Shown piece by piece: positions 18,185 to 27,610 of a DNA stretch of 64,000 nucleotides. The position numbers and the translations under genes were made by a program. How positions within the stretch are numbered: position 1 is the first letter of the stretch; every line of letters begins with the position of its first letter. The notes under the pieces were generated by a model. The model was not told the origin of the DNA. It was given only the letters and a program-made list of their open reading frames with translations, and did not search any database. The DNA is from Deinococcus psychrotolerans (GTDB taxonomy: Bacteria > Deinococcota > Deinococci > Deinococcales > Deinococcaceae). The stretch is taken from contig NZ_CP034183.1 of NCBI RefSeq assembly GCF_003860465.1, positions 946,501 through 1,010,500 of the forward strand. Direction: 5' to 3'.

Positions 18185-18649
18185 ATGACTGATGTAGACA
18201 TCCATTTGGGCCAGCACCGTTTCTTGAGCCGAGCCGCCGTGATTCTTATTCGCGGCGGCAAGTTGCTGATTTGCCGCGAAAATGGGGCGTCTTGGTGCTA
18301 CTTGCCAGGGGGCCGCATCAAAGCTGGTGAAGATAGCCTCAGCGCCGCCAAACGCGAAATACAAGAAGAAATGGGGCAAGCGGTGGGGCCACTCAAACTA
18401 AGCTACCTGCTGGAAAACTTCTTCGAGAATGAGGGCCAATTCACGCATGAAATCGGCTTTTACTATCTGGCCGAGTCACCGCCTGACTTGCCTGAGCAGC
18501 CGTTTGACAATCAATTTGACTTGACCAGTGCTTTTGAGTGGGTCAGCTTGGAGCGCTTAGAAGAAGCTCAACTGATGCCGCCATTTTTGCGCTCCGCTCT
18601 CCTCAACTTGCCGAGCGAGGGCGTGCGGCATCTGGTGTCTCGGCGTTAG
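18185..18649 (+). CDS. Nudix hydrolase
   Basis: The 154-residue product contains the Nudix box in full: the Gly of GGRIKAGED, then AAKREIQEEMGQ with the REXXEE core and its metal-binding glutamates. These enzymes hydrolyse nucleoside diphosphates linked to other groups. The N-terminal RAAVILIRGGKLLICRE strand is typical. The substrate cannot be told; Deinococcus species carry many Nudix genes. The ATG at 18185 is chosen because TTTAGACC lies about 11 nt upstream; a GTG at 18155 is in frame. It converges on uvrD with only 12 nt between stops. Confidence 0.9.
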   Translation: MTDVDIHLGQHRFLSRAAVILIRGGKLLICRENGASWCYLPGGRIKAGEDSLSAAKREIQEEMGQAVGPLKLSYLLENFFENEGQFTHEIGFYYLAESPPDLPEQPFDNQFDLTSAFEWVSLERLEEAQLMPPFLRSALLNLPSEGVRHLVSRR

Positions 18650-18661
18650 CTACCCTTACGC

Positions 18662-20875
18662 TCAGGCCTTACTCAAATTGGCAAACTTGACGATCAGCTT
18701 TTTGGTGCCCGCCGAAGCGAAATGCACCGTGACTTCCTGCTTGTCGCCCACACCTGCCACCGCCAAGACTTGCCCTTCCCCGAATTTGGGGTGCTTGACT
18801 TTCTCGCCGCCCCGGTACGCCATTTCCGAAGTCAGCGGGCTGGTGTTTTTCACGGCGCTGGGCGCGGTTTGCGGGCCAACGGGCCTGAAGTCGCGCCAAG
18901 TCTTTTGCTTGTAGTCGATTACCCGCCCGTAAGGATCGATGCTGTCAAAGCCGTCGCCCAGTTCCTCCAAAAACCTACTGTCCTCGGCGCTCTTGGTCTG
19001 GCCGTACTGCATCCGGTTTTGCGCGGCGCTCAGAAAGAGCCTGTCCATCGCCCGCGTGATCCCGACATAAAACAGCCGCCGCTCCTCCTCGATGCCGCCC
19101 TGCTCATTGAGGCTGTTGCGGCTGGGCAGCAGCCCTTCTTCCACGCCCACGATAAACACGCTGGGAAACTCTAGGCCCTTGGCGTTGTGCATGGTCATCA
19201 GTGTGACGGCGTCTTCAGGCTGATCTTTGTTTTCAATTTTGGTTCGCATATCGTCCACGCTGGAGAGCAGCGCGGCGTCATCCAAAAACTCGGCAATGCC
19301 GCCCTCGTTCTCGCGGCTCCATTCCTCGGCGGCGTTGACCAGTTCTTCCAGGTTCTCCAGGCGCACCTGGCCTTCTTGCCCTTCCTGGCGCAGCAGATCG
19401 AGGTAGCCGCTACTTTCGATCAGGAATTTGAGGAAACTGGCGGGCGAGTAATTGTCGGCGGCCTCAGAAAAGGCTTCCATCAACTTGGCAAATTCGACGG
19501 GCTTGCTGGCTCCACGCTCCAGAATGCTCTCGGCGTTGGCGCAGGCGGTCAGCAGTGAAGTGCCGTTGATCTGCGCCCAAGTCAGCATCTTTTCTAGGGC
19601 CGTGTCGCCGATGCCGCGCTTGGGCCGCCCGATGATGCGGCGCAGGGCCACGTCGTCGACTGGGTTGATGCTCAGGCGGGCGTAGGCCAGGATGTCTCTG
19701 ATCTCGCGCCGGTCATAAAAGCCGACTCCACCGACGATCTTGGCCGGAATGGAAACGCGCCGCATTGATTCTTCGATCACGCGGGACTGTGCGTTGGTGC
19801 GGTACAGCACTGCCATTTTGCTGAACGGCTGGCCCTCGGCGTGCAACCGAGTCACCCACTCGGCCACGAAATCACCTTCGCCCCGGTGGTCGTTGGCGCG
19901 GTGAAACATCACCGGCATTCCGTCTTCTTTGACGGCCAGGAGGGTTTTCTCTAAGCGTTCGGTGTTGTTTTCAATCAGTTTATTGGCGAGGCCAAGCACG
20001 CGGGCGCTGGAACGGTAGTTGTGCTGAAGCATGTAGACTTTGGCACCCGTATAATCTTTTTGAAAGTCGAGAATATTTTGAATATCTGCGCCGCGAAACT
20101 TGTAAATCGATTGATCGGGGTCGCCCACCACAAGCAAATTCTTGTCTCTTGAAGCCAGCAGCCGCGTCAATTCATATTGCGCTTTGTTGGTGTCTTGGTA
20201 CTCGTCCACATGAATAAATCGGGCCCGGTCTTGCACCTTTGCCAGCACGCCCGGCACTTCCTGAAACAGCCGCACCGTTTCGGTAATAAGGTCGCCAAAA
20301 TCAATCGCGTTCTGGGCTTTTTTGCGGGTTTCGTAGCGCCTGAACGCCTCAGCGGCAGCGTCGCGTGGCAGGCCGCTGATATACGGCTCCGGCCACTTGT
20401 CCAAGTCGTTCGGCGAGCGCAGATTGCTCTTGGCTTTGTCGATAATGCTTCTCAAGACGCGGGGATGGGTATCGGGGCCGATGCCGGGAATACTGCCCAT
20501 GATTTCTTTGAGAATATCGAGTTGATCGTCGTCGTCGTAAATGACAAAGCCGCGCTTCAGGCCGATGTATTCGCCGTAGGCCCGCAAAATCCTTACGCCT
20601 GCCGAGTGAAAGGTGCTCATCCACAAGCGCTCTGAGCCGGGGATCAGATGCGAGGCGCGTTCGCGCATTTCGGCGGCGGCTTTGTTGGTAAAAGTCACGG
20701 CCAGAATCTGGCCCGCGTCGACCTGATGCGCCTGAATCAGATGGGCAATCCTGTAAATCAGGGTGCGGGTTTTGCCGCTGCCCGCGCCTGCGATGACCAG
20801 CGCCGGGCCTTCGTAGTGGGCGGCAGCCTCGGCCTGATTGGGGTTGAGTTCGGAGAGAAGGTCACGCACAGTCAT
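18662..20875 (-). CDS. uvrD: DNA helicase UvrD/PcrA (superfamily 1)
   Basis: A 737-residue 3'-5' DNA helicase. Visible motifs are the Q-motif NPNQAEA, Walker A GAGSGKT (residues 30-36), motif Ia AVTFTNKAAAEMRER, motif II VDEYQDTN, motif III GDPDQSIYKFRGAD, motif V HNAKGLEFP and motif VI FYVGITRA. A C-terminal Tudor-like module (GEKVKHPKFGEGQV) is present, as in PcrA/UvrD proteins that bind RNA polymerase. It acts in nucleotide-excision and mismatch repair and clears RecA filaments. The ATG lies 6 nt after a TAGACT box. No palindromic radiation-response (RDRM) motif is seen upstream. Confidence 0.96.
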   Translation of the reverse strand: MTVRDLLSELNPNQAEAAAHYEGPALVIAGAGSGKTRTLIYRIAHLIQAHQVDAGQILAVTFTNKAAAEMRERASHLIPGSERLWMSTFHSAGVRILRAYGEYIGLKRGFVIYDDDDQLDILKEIMGSIPGIGPDTHPRVLRSIIDKAKSNLRSPNDLDKWPEPYISGLPRDAAAEAFRRYETRKKAQNAIDFGDLITETVRLFQEVPGVLAKVQDRARFIHVDEYQDTNKAQYELTRLLASRDKNLLVVGDPDQSIYKFRGADIQNILDFQKDYTGAKVYMLQHNYRSSARVLGLANKLIENNTERLEKTLLAVKEDGMPVMFHRANDHRGEGDFVAEWVTRLHAEGQPFSKMAVLYRTNAQSRVIEESMRRVSIPAKIVGGVGFYDRREIRDILAYARLSINPVDDVALRRIIGRPKRGIGDTALEKMLTWAQINGTSLLTACANAESILERGASKPVEFAKLMEAFSEAADNYSPASFLKFLIESSGYLDLLRQEGQEGQVRLENLEELVNAAEEWSRENEGGIAEFLDDAALLSSVDDMRTKIENKDQPEDAVTLMTMHNAKGLEFPSVFIVGVEEGLLPSRNSLNEQGGIEEERRLFYVGITRAMDRLFLSAAQNRMQYGQTKSAEDSRFLEELGDGFDSIDPYGRVIDYKQKTWRDFRPVGPQTAPSAVKNTSPLTSEMAYRGGEKVKHPKFGEGQVLAVAGVGDKQEVTVHFASAGTKKLIVKFANLSKA

Positions 20876-20881
20876 CGGCAG

Positions 20882-20887
20882 AGTCTA
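20882..20887 (-). promoter_or_regulatory. leaderless -10 box TAGACT of uvrD
   Basis: Lies 6 nt before the uvrD ATG on the minus strand. Confidence 0.6.
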
Positions 20888-20925
20888 GCGCGAAGGCGGC
20901 GGGATTACGCTGTGGGCAGAAGGCC

Positions 20926-21348
20926 TCAGTCGGTGAAGCGCAGCAGATACCCGTCGGGGTCGAGCACCAGAAATTCGCGCTGCTCATGCTCGGTGCCGCC
21001 TTCCAGATAAATTGAAGTCTTCATCGGCACATAAATAGGATAGGAGTCCGCTTCCAGCCGCTTGTACAGCGCGTCCACATCCAGCACGCTGATTTGAAAA
21101 TTGATCCCGCGCCCCAGCGGATAGTCCAGCGCTCCGGTTTGCCAAGAGCCGCCCTCACGGATTTGCGAGAGCATCCACTGAATGCGGCCCAAGCTGAGGT
21201 AAACAAAGCCGGGGCGGGTGTAGTTGACAGTAAAACCGAACAAGCGGGTGTACACGTCTTGACTGTGCGCCAGATCGCGGACATCTAACTCCGGCACCAG
21301 CGCGGCCCACTCGGTGATGGGAACATGGGAAAGGTTGGCTTCGGTCAT
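20926..21348 (-). CDS. VOC (glyoxalase/bleomycin-resistance fold) family protein
   Basis: The 140-residue product has two beta-alpha-beta-beta-beta halves of the vicinal oxygen chelate fold: ALVPELDVRDLAHSQDVYTRLFGF (split here as first-half strands and helix) and GINFQISVLDVDALYKRLEAD in the second half. The C-terminal strand FLVLDPDGYLLRF is typical. It could be a resistance protein that binds an antibiotic, or a dioxygenase-like enzyme; the substrate is unknown. The ATG overlaps the stop of the upstream zinc-ribbon-like gene (ATGA), so the two are cotranscribed and coupled. Confidence 0.82.
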   Translation of the reverse strand: MTEANLSHVPITEWAALVPELDVRDLAHSQDVYTRLFGFTVNYTRPGFVYLSLGRIQWMLSQIREGGSWQTGALDYPLGRGINFQISVLDVDALYKRLEADSYPIYVPMKTSIYLEGGTEHEQREFLVLDPDGYLLRFTD

Positions 21349-21749
21349 TCGCCCAGTGTAGCTATCCGAACTGGAGACTCGCGGTGCAGGCAGTTGGCGC
21401 AGACCCAGTCGTCCGGCCTGGCGACGCCGAATAAGCGGCGATATTTGCACCTTCGCAGCCGAACCTCAATTTCGTCTATCACCAGCCTGATCAAATACAA
21501 ACCAACCACAAGCACAGATCCACCACCCCGCTTGGTGCGTGGAGTGAAGAGTAAACGCGCAAAGGAGAAAGGCTCGGCTGGAGGAGGCAGCGGGAATTCA
21601 AACTGCGGCAAACCCCGCTGAGGCACCTCGCCGCACAGGGCCGACCATCTCAGCATCGGGTAGCGGCAGCGCGAGCATTCGTGCCAGATGTCAACTTCGG
21701 CGGGCCGCACGGGGCGGCGTCCAGTTGGTGGGGGCGGCGCGGCAGACAT
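21345..21749 (-). CDS. small zinc-ribbon-like protein of unknown function
   Basis: The 134-residue product has two CxxC pairs, ECSRCRY near residue 26 and VCANCLH near residue 118, which could jointly bind zinc. Between them lies a hydrophobic stretch (SVLVVGLYLIRLVI) that could be one membrane pass or a buried helix. No family is recognised. A TAAACT box sits 6 nt before the ATG at 21749. The stop overlaps the start of the VOC gene. Confidence 0.6.
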   Translation of the reverse strand: MSAAPPPPTGRRPVRPAEVDIWHECSRCRYPMLRWSALCGEVPQRGLPQFEFPLPPPAEPFSFARLLFTPRTKRGGGSVLVVGLYLIRLVIDEIEVRLRRCKYRRLFGVARPDDWVCANCLHRESPVRIATLGE

Positions 21750-21755
21750 CAAGCC

Positions 21756-21761
21756 AGTTTA
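21756..21761 (-). promoter_or_regulatory. leaderless -10 box TAAACT
   Basis: Lies 6 nt before the ATG at 21749 on the minus strand; probably drives the zinc-ribbon/VOC pair. Confidence 0.5.
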
Positions 21762-21803
21762 GTGTCCGCACGCTGACCCATTTTCATCTTGTACTCTGTG
21801 CCA

Positions 21804-22703
21804 ATGCTTTCATCCCCCCACCACGCCATTCGCACCGCGCTGCAAAGCGTTGTGGTGGCAATGTTGGTGCTGGGTCTCAAATCTCTCGCTTACTGGCTGA
21901 CCGGCAGCGTGGCGCTGTATTCCGACGCCTTGGAGAGCATCATCAACGTGGCGGCGGCGGGCGGGGCTTACTTCGCGCTGCGGGTCAGTGCCCGCCCTGC
22001 CGACGCGGGCCACCCTTACGGCCACAGCAAAGCCGAGTATTTTTCGGCGGTGTCCGAGGGCGTGCTGATTGTGCTGGCCGCGCTGAGCATTCTCTGGACG
22101 GCCTACCCGCTGCTCTTCAACCCGCACGAAGTGAAAGCGCCGCTGCTGGGCCTGCTCATCAGCTCGGGGGCCAGCGTCATCAACTTTGTCTGGGCGGGCG
22201 TGCTGCTGCGCACCGGCAAAGCGCGGCGTTCTCCGGCGCTGGTGGCCGACGGGCGGCACGTGATGTCAGACGTGGTGACAAGCGTGGGCGTGCTGGGCGG
22301 CTTGCTGCTGGCCAAGCTGACCGGTTGGTTTATCCTCGATCCGCTCCTCGCCGCACTGGTGGCCCTCAATATCTTATGGAGCGGCTACGGCCTCGTCCGC
22401 GACAGTGTGGGCGGCTTGATGGACGCCGCCGTAGATCCCGACACCGAAAAACGCATCCGGCAGGCCATCAGCTTGGAGGGCGAGGGAGCCTTGGAAGCCC
22501 ACGACCTGCGTACCCGCCACGCTGGAGCGCTCACCTTCGTGGAGTTTCATTTGGTGGTGCCCGGCGAGATGACGGTGGAAGCCGCCCACGCCATCTGTGA
22601 CCGCTTGGAAGACGCCCTACAATTGGCGGTGGAGGGCGTGAGCGTCACCATTCACGTGGAGCCGCAGGAAAAAGCCAAGCACCAAGGGGTGTTGGTGCTG
22701 TAA
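21804..22703 (+). CDS. cation diffusion facilitator (CDF) family efflux transporter
   Basis: The 299-residue product has six transmembrane helices and a C-terminal cytoplasmic dimerisation domain (about 210-295, with RHAGALTFVEFHLVVPGEM split over strands). The metal site in helix 2 reads SDALESIIN and that in helix 5 reads DGRHVMSDV; HPYGHSKAEY is the usual loop. Zinc-type members usually have His or Asp at the second helix-2 position, so the Asn here points to a different metal preference, possibly manganese. Deinococcus radiodurans has a CDF manganese exporter (MntE), and this could be its counterpart, but that is inference. Confidence 0.87.
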   Translation: MLSSPHHAIRTALQSVVVAMLVLGLKSLAYWLTGSVALYSDALESIINVAAAGGAYFALRVSARPADAGHPYGHSKAEYFSAVSEGVLIVLAALSILWTAYPLLFNPHEVKAPLLGLLISSGASVINFVWAGVLLRTGKARRSPALVADGRHVMSDVVTSVGVLGGLLLAKLTGWFILDPLLAALVALNILWSGYGLVRDSVGGLMDAAVDPDTEKRIRQAISLEGEGALEAHDLRTRHAGALTFVEFHLVVPGEMTVEAAHAICDRLEDALQLAVEGVSVTIHVEPQEKAKHQGVLVL

Positions 22704-22779
22704 TCGGCAGCCCTCTCTACAAATGAAACCGAACGCTCGAACTGGCTTTGTCTAACAAACCAATTTACTTTTTGAAGTT

Positions 22780-24015
22780 ATGATGGCTTCCATGACCCGC
22801 ACCGCTCCCGCCACCGTTTCCTCTGCCACGCCGCCCAAAGACCAAGCGGGCGCAGCGCCAGAGGCTTCAATTCGCCTGACCTTACTGCTGCTTTCCGCGC
22901 TGACCATCATGGCGGGGGCCACCATCGCGCCCGCACTGCCGGCGATGCAAGCCCACTTTACTTCACAGCCTAACGTTCAATTGCTCGTCAAACTGGCGCT
23001 GACGATCGTGGGCCTGGCGATTGCGCTGAGCGCTCCACTCAGCGGCGTGCTGGCAGACCGCTACGGGCGGCGGCCCGTGCTGATCGGCTCGCTGCTCTTG
23101 TACGCCCTCGGCGGAGCCAGCGGCCTACTCGTCAGCTCGCTGGGAATGCTCTTGGTGGGGCGCGTCGTGCTGGGCCTCGCCGTCGCGGGCACCATGACCG
23201 CCAGCGGAGCGCTGATCAACGACTTCTTCAGCGGCCCAGCACGCGGTCAGTTTCTGAGTCAGCAAGCGGCCTTCAGCAGTTTCGGCGGCGCGGTGCTGCT
23301 GCCGCTCGGCGGGGTGCTGGCGGGCGTTGGCTGGCGTGCTCCGTTCGGCATTTACTTGGTGGCGCTCTGCTTGCTCCCGTTGGTCTTCAAGTTGCCTAGG
23401 GGCGTGCCCAAGCCCCATCACAGCCTTGACCTCGGTGAAAGGCCGCGCTGGGCCGCCATCGGCCTGGTCTACGCTCTGGCGCTGGCTTATATGGTGGTGT
23501 TTTATTTGATGCCCGCGCAGGGGCCATTTTTGATGAAGTCCTTGGGAGCCGCGCCCGCCAGCACCGGGCTGCTGCTCGGCACTTTTACGCTGGTGGCGGC
23601 GGTGACTTCGCTGCTGTACTCGCGCTTTTCGGGCCGCTTCGATCCGCGCCGGGTTGCGGCACTCGGCTTTTTGCTGCTGGCGGCGGGCTGGAGTGTGGTG
23701 ACGCAGGCCCACAGTATTGCCGCTCTGCTGCCCGCGCTGGTGCTGGGCGGCCTCGGCGGCGGCTTGGTGCTGCCCAACCTCTACACCTGGCTGGCCGACA
23801 TCACCCCGGCGGCGTGGCGTGGGCGCATCGTGGCGGGCATGAGCAGCGCGGTATTTTTGGGCCAGTTTCTCAGTCCGCTGCTGCTGGCCGCGCCCAACGC
23901 CCATCCCGCGCAGGGCTTCGTGTGGGGTTCTCTGGCGATTGCCTTCGTCGGCGCAGCGCTGCTGGCTCTGAGCTTTACGGGCAACAAGTTGAAAGCGCCA
24001 AATCAAGCGGCCTGA
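22780..24015 (+). CDS. MFS drug-resistance-type transporter
   Basis: A 411-residue product with 12 transmembrane segments. The family motif A appears in the loop between helices 2 and 3 as GVLADRYGRRPV. The general form (PALPAMQAHF in helix 1, ASGALINDFF in helix 5) resembles Bcr/CflA- and Tet-like antiporters that export small hydrophobic compounds using the proton gradient. The substrate is unknown. Two ATG codons occur at 22780 and 22783, and a third at 22792; the first is reported. No neighbour suggests a specific role. Confidence 0.85.
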   Translation: MMASMTRTAPATVSSATPPKDQAGAAPEASIRLTLLLLSALTIMAGATIAPALPAMQAHFTSQPNVQLLVKLALTIVGLAIALSAPLSGVLADRYGRRPVLIGSLLLYALGGASGLLVSSLGMLLVGRVVLGLAVAGTMTASGALINDFFSGPARGQFLSQQAAFSSFGGAVLLPLGGVLAGVGWRAPFGIYLVALCLLPLVFKLPRGVPKPHHSLDLGERPRWAAIGLVYALALAYMVVFYLMPAQGPFLMKSLGAAPASTGLLLGTFTLVAAVTSLLYSRFSGRFDPRRVAALGFLLLAAGWSVVTQAHSIAALLPALVLGGLGGGLVLPNLYTWLADITPAAWRGRIVAGMSSAVFLGQFLSPLLLAAPNAHPAQGFVWGSLAIAFVGAALLALSFTGNKLKAPNQAA

Positions 24016-24056
24016 CCAAGAGTTGCTCTCCTAATCGGCAAATTCAGCGCGTTTTC

Positions 24057-24085
24057 TTGAAAATAGACGGAAGGTCAGCTATGAT
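24057..24085 (+). promoter_or_regulatory. sigma-70-type promoter
   Basis: A -35 TTGAAA (24057-24062) and a -10 TATGAT (24080-24085) with a 17-nt spacer, about 90 nt before the start of the secreted-protein gene at 24183. This gene therefore has a 5' leader, unlike many others here. Confidence 0.65.
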
Positions 24086-24182
24086 TGTTACCCAACAAGC
24101 GCTGAACCAAAGGCTGTGAGGAGTTTTCAAAACGGCGTTCCGCCACTTCGTTATTCTTTTGAGCCAAACTTGAGGAGACAGG

Positions 24183-24860
24183 ATGGGCAACGTCCGGCAC
24201 GGTAAACCGAACAGGTGGCAAGTGATGCTGGCAGCGGGCGCGTTGCTGAGCAGTGGACAGGCTCAATTTTTCACCCCTTCCTTTCAAAATTACCAGAGCT
24301 TCGCGCAGCGCTCGGTGGGGTATGTGGCGGCCACCGTCAGACCCGATTTCACCGCCAAGGTGGTTCAGCAGGCCCTTAAGCCCCCCGCCACACCCATCAA
24401 GTACAAATACGAGCTTTCCAAAACCGATTTCGCCTTCAAGGGCGCTCCGACTCAGCAAAAGAACTGCGCGGCGATGGTGCAAAAGGCGAGCGATCAAAAG
24501 CAGATGGCCGACGCCTGTTTGCAACTTTTCAACGCGGCCCAGAGCATTCCGGAGTTTCGGAAAAACAATTTGGCCAGCGGACTGACCTTGCTGATCGGGA
24601 TCAGTCTTCAGGTGCAGACCGGCGCGGAGCTGGGCGAGACTGAAACGGAAGCGTTGCAGCGCGGCCTCAATGACCTGCTGGTGGATTCCGGCGTGATGAA
24701 AGGCAAACAAAGCGATCTTCAGGCGATGTACGAAACGTCGGTGATGACCGGCGCACTGATCGCCGCCATTGCCCAAAGTGGCGCGGACGACGCCAGCGCT
24801 GAACTGAGCACCACCGCCAAAGCGCTGGCCGCCATCGTCTTGAAGGGCATGAAACTTTGA
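24183..24860 (+). CDS. secreted protein of unknown function
   Basis: The 225-residue product has a signal peptide with a long N-region (MGNVRHGKPNRW, then QVMLAAGALLSSGQAQ). The mature part is helical, with a conserved-looking segment FRKNNLASGLTLLIGISLQ and a Cys pair (NCAAMV, DACLQL) about 20 residues apart. A GAGGAGACAGG ribosome site precedes the ATG. The shape resembles DUF6683-type exported proteins seen in Deinococcus, but I cannot confirm that. Function unknown. Confidence 0.75.
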   Translation: MGNVRHGKPNRWQVMLAAGALLSSGQAQFFTPSFQNYQSFAQRSVGYVAATVRPDFTAKVVQQALKPPATPIKYKYELSKTDFAFKGAPTQQKNCAAMVQKASDQKQMADACLQLFNAAQSIPEFRKNNLASGLTLLIGISLQVQTGAELGETETEALQRGLNDLLVDSGVMKGKQSDLQAMYETSVMTGALIAAIAQSGADDASAELSTTAKALAAIVLKGMKL

Positions 24861-24895
24861 GCGAGCCTCAGGCCACAACCCCCGCCTCACCCCGC

Positions 24896-24901
24896 TAGAC
24901 T
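24896..24901 (+). promoter_or_regulatory. leaderless -10 box TAGACT of proB
   Basis: Lies 8 nt before the proB ATG at 24910. Confidence 0.6.
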
Positions 24902-24909
24902 CTTAAGCT

Positions 24910-26001
24910 ATGCGCGTCGTTCTCAAACTCGGCACTTCGGTGCTCACTGGCGGCTCTGACCGCCTCGACCGGCCCCGTATGGTGGATTTGGTGCGCCAGA
25001 TCGCGGCGCTGCAATCCGGTGGGCACCAAGTCATTTTGGTCACGTCGGCGGCGGTACTGGCAGGCTGGGAAGCGCTGGGGTTTCCGCCGCGCACCCGCAC
25101 CGTGGCCGAAAAACAACTGCTGGCCGCAGTCGGTCAGGGCGTACTGATGCACACCTACGCGACCCTCGCCGAGATTTACGGCCTCAAGGTGGCCCAAGTG
25201 CTGCTGACCGCCGCCGACTTCCGAGACCGTACCCGTTACCTGAATGCCCGCACCACCCTCGACAGCTGCTTGGCGCGGGGCGTCCTGCCGATCATCAACG
25301 AAAACGACGCGGTGGCCACCGCCCAGCTCAAAGTGGGCGACAACGACACGCTGTCGGCGTTCGTGGCCAACCTCGCCGAAGCCGATTTGCTGGTGATTCT
25401 CACCGACGCGCCGGGCCTGTATACCGCCGACCCGCGCACCCACCCCGACGCCGTGCTGATTCCCGAAGTGAGCAGCATCGACGCTTCGGTGTGGGCTTTG
25501 GCAGGCGGCGCTGGCTCGCATAGAGGCACTGGCGGAATGCACACCAAGATTCAAGCCGCCGAAATCGCCACCCGCGCCGGAACGCCGGTTATCGTGGCCC
25601 CCGGTGACGCCGAGAACGCCCTGCTGCGGGCAGCGGCGGGCGAGGCCATCGGCACCCGTTTTGTGGCGGGCGGCTCCAGGCTCGAAGCCCGCAAGCGCTG
25701 GATTCTGGCTGAAATTGCCAGCGGGCGGGTCCTACTCGACGAGGGAGCGGCCTCAGCGCTGCGCCAGCGCGGCAGCAGTTTGCTGGCCGTGGGCGTGCGC
25801 GGCGTGGAAGGCGATTTTGAGCGCGGCCATACCGTGCGCCTGTTTGCGCCCAGCGGCGAGGAGATCGCACGCGGCCTGACCCGTTACCGCTCAGCGGATT
25901 TGCGCCGCATCGTGGGCCTCCGCAGCAGCGCCATCGAGGCTGCACTGGGCTTTAACCAGGGGCCAGAAGTGGTGCACAGAGACGATTTGGTGTTGCTATA
26001 G
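24910..26001 (+). CDS. proB: glutamate 5-kinase
   Basis: A 363-residue enzyme that phosphorylates glutamate in the first step of proline synthesis. The amino-acid-kinase domain (about 1-255) starts VVLKLGTSVLT, with LVTSAAVLAGWEAL, ARTTLDSCL, INENDAVAT and the GTGGMHTKIQAAEIA element. A PUA domain follows (about 275-355: KRWILAEIASGRVLLDEGAA and later RGLTRYRSADL, each a separate stretch). The length is normal for the two-domain form. No proA lies beside it in this window. Confidence 0.95.
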   Translation: MRVVLKLGTSVLTGGSDRLDRPRMVDLVRQIAALQSGGHQVILVTSAAVLAGWEALGFPPRTRTVAEKQLLAAVGQGVLMHTYATLAEIYGLKVAQVLLTAADFRDRTRYLNARTTLDSCLARGVLPIINENDAVATAQLKVGDNDTLSAFVANLAEADLLVILTDAPGLYTADPRTHPDAVLIPEVSSIDASVWALAGGAGSHRGTGGMHTKIQAAEIATRAGTPVIVAPGDAENALLRAAAGEAIGTRFVAGGSRLEARKRWILAEIASGRVLLDEGAASALRQRGSSLLAVGVRGVEGDFERGHTVRLFAPSGEEIARGLTRYRSADLRRIVGLRSSAIEAALGFNQGPEVVHRDDLVLL

Positions 26002-26009
26002 CACGGCGT

Positions 26010-26234
26010 TTAGGCCGCTTCCAGCACCTGCGCCAACACTTTGCCGTCCGCACTCTGCACCAGGTATCTCCCCTGCTCCCTCGCCTGCGCCCACTTCAGC
26101 AACTCGAGCAGATCATCAGACTCGCGCAGCACGTCGTTGTCGCCGCTCCCGTCCCAGAGTAGGCGGTAGGCTTTGGCCTCGGCGGGCGCTTCCCAGCGAA
26201 CCCCACTGTCTTCTTTGGTAAACGCTCTTGACAT
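26010..26234 (-). CDS. small protein of unknown function
   Basis: A 74-residue acidic product, soluble, with a predicted helix (SDDLLELLKWAQAREQG) and two strands (GRYLVQSADGKVLAQVLE). The ATG lies 6 nt after a TATCAT box, matching the leaderless pattern, which supports a real gene. No family is recognised. It converges on proB with 8 nt between stops. Confidence 0.6.
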   Translation of the reverse strand: MSRAFTKEDSGVRWEAPAEAKAYRLLWDGSGDNDVLRESDDLLELLKWAQAREQGRYLVQSADGKVLAQVLEAA

Positions 26235-26240
26235 GTTGTC

Positions 26241-26246
26241 ATGATA
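26241..26246 (-). promoter_or_regulatory. leaderless -10 box TATCAT
   Basis: Lies 6 nt before the ATG at 26234. Confidence 0.45.
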
Positions 26247-26304
26247 CCGCTGACAAGCCGCGACTGGGTAAGAAGTTCGGTCTTCAAGCGTTCATGAAGC
26301 CTGC

Positions 26305-27471
<1,167 letters not shown>

Positions 27472-27477
27472 GACCGC

Positions 27478-27483
27478 ATCATA
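27478..27483 (-). promoter_or_regulatory. leaderless -10 box TATGAT
   Basis: Lies 6 nt before the aminotransferase ATG at 27471. Confidence 0.5.
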
Positions 27484-27596
27484 AGCGTCCAGACCCCTGA
27501 ACCTTGGGGCGGCGTCTGGAGTGGGAAAAGGCGCTGCTCACACCTCCAGATTTGCCTGCATCACTTCTTTTTCATGCCCGCTCCTCCAAAACTCCC

Positions 27597-27602
27597 TATA
27601 CT
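27597..27602 (+). promoter_or_regulatory. leaderless -10 box TATACT
   Basis: Lies 8 nt before the ATG at 27611. Confidence 0.5.
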
Positions 27603-27610
27603 GAGCGGCG

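Noticed and set aside
20876..20925. Search for a radiation-response (RDRM) palindrome before uvrD
   Set aside because: The 50 nt between uvrD and the next gene hold only the TAGACT box; no TTATG-type palindrome is present. None was noticed elsewhere in the window either.
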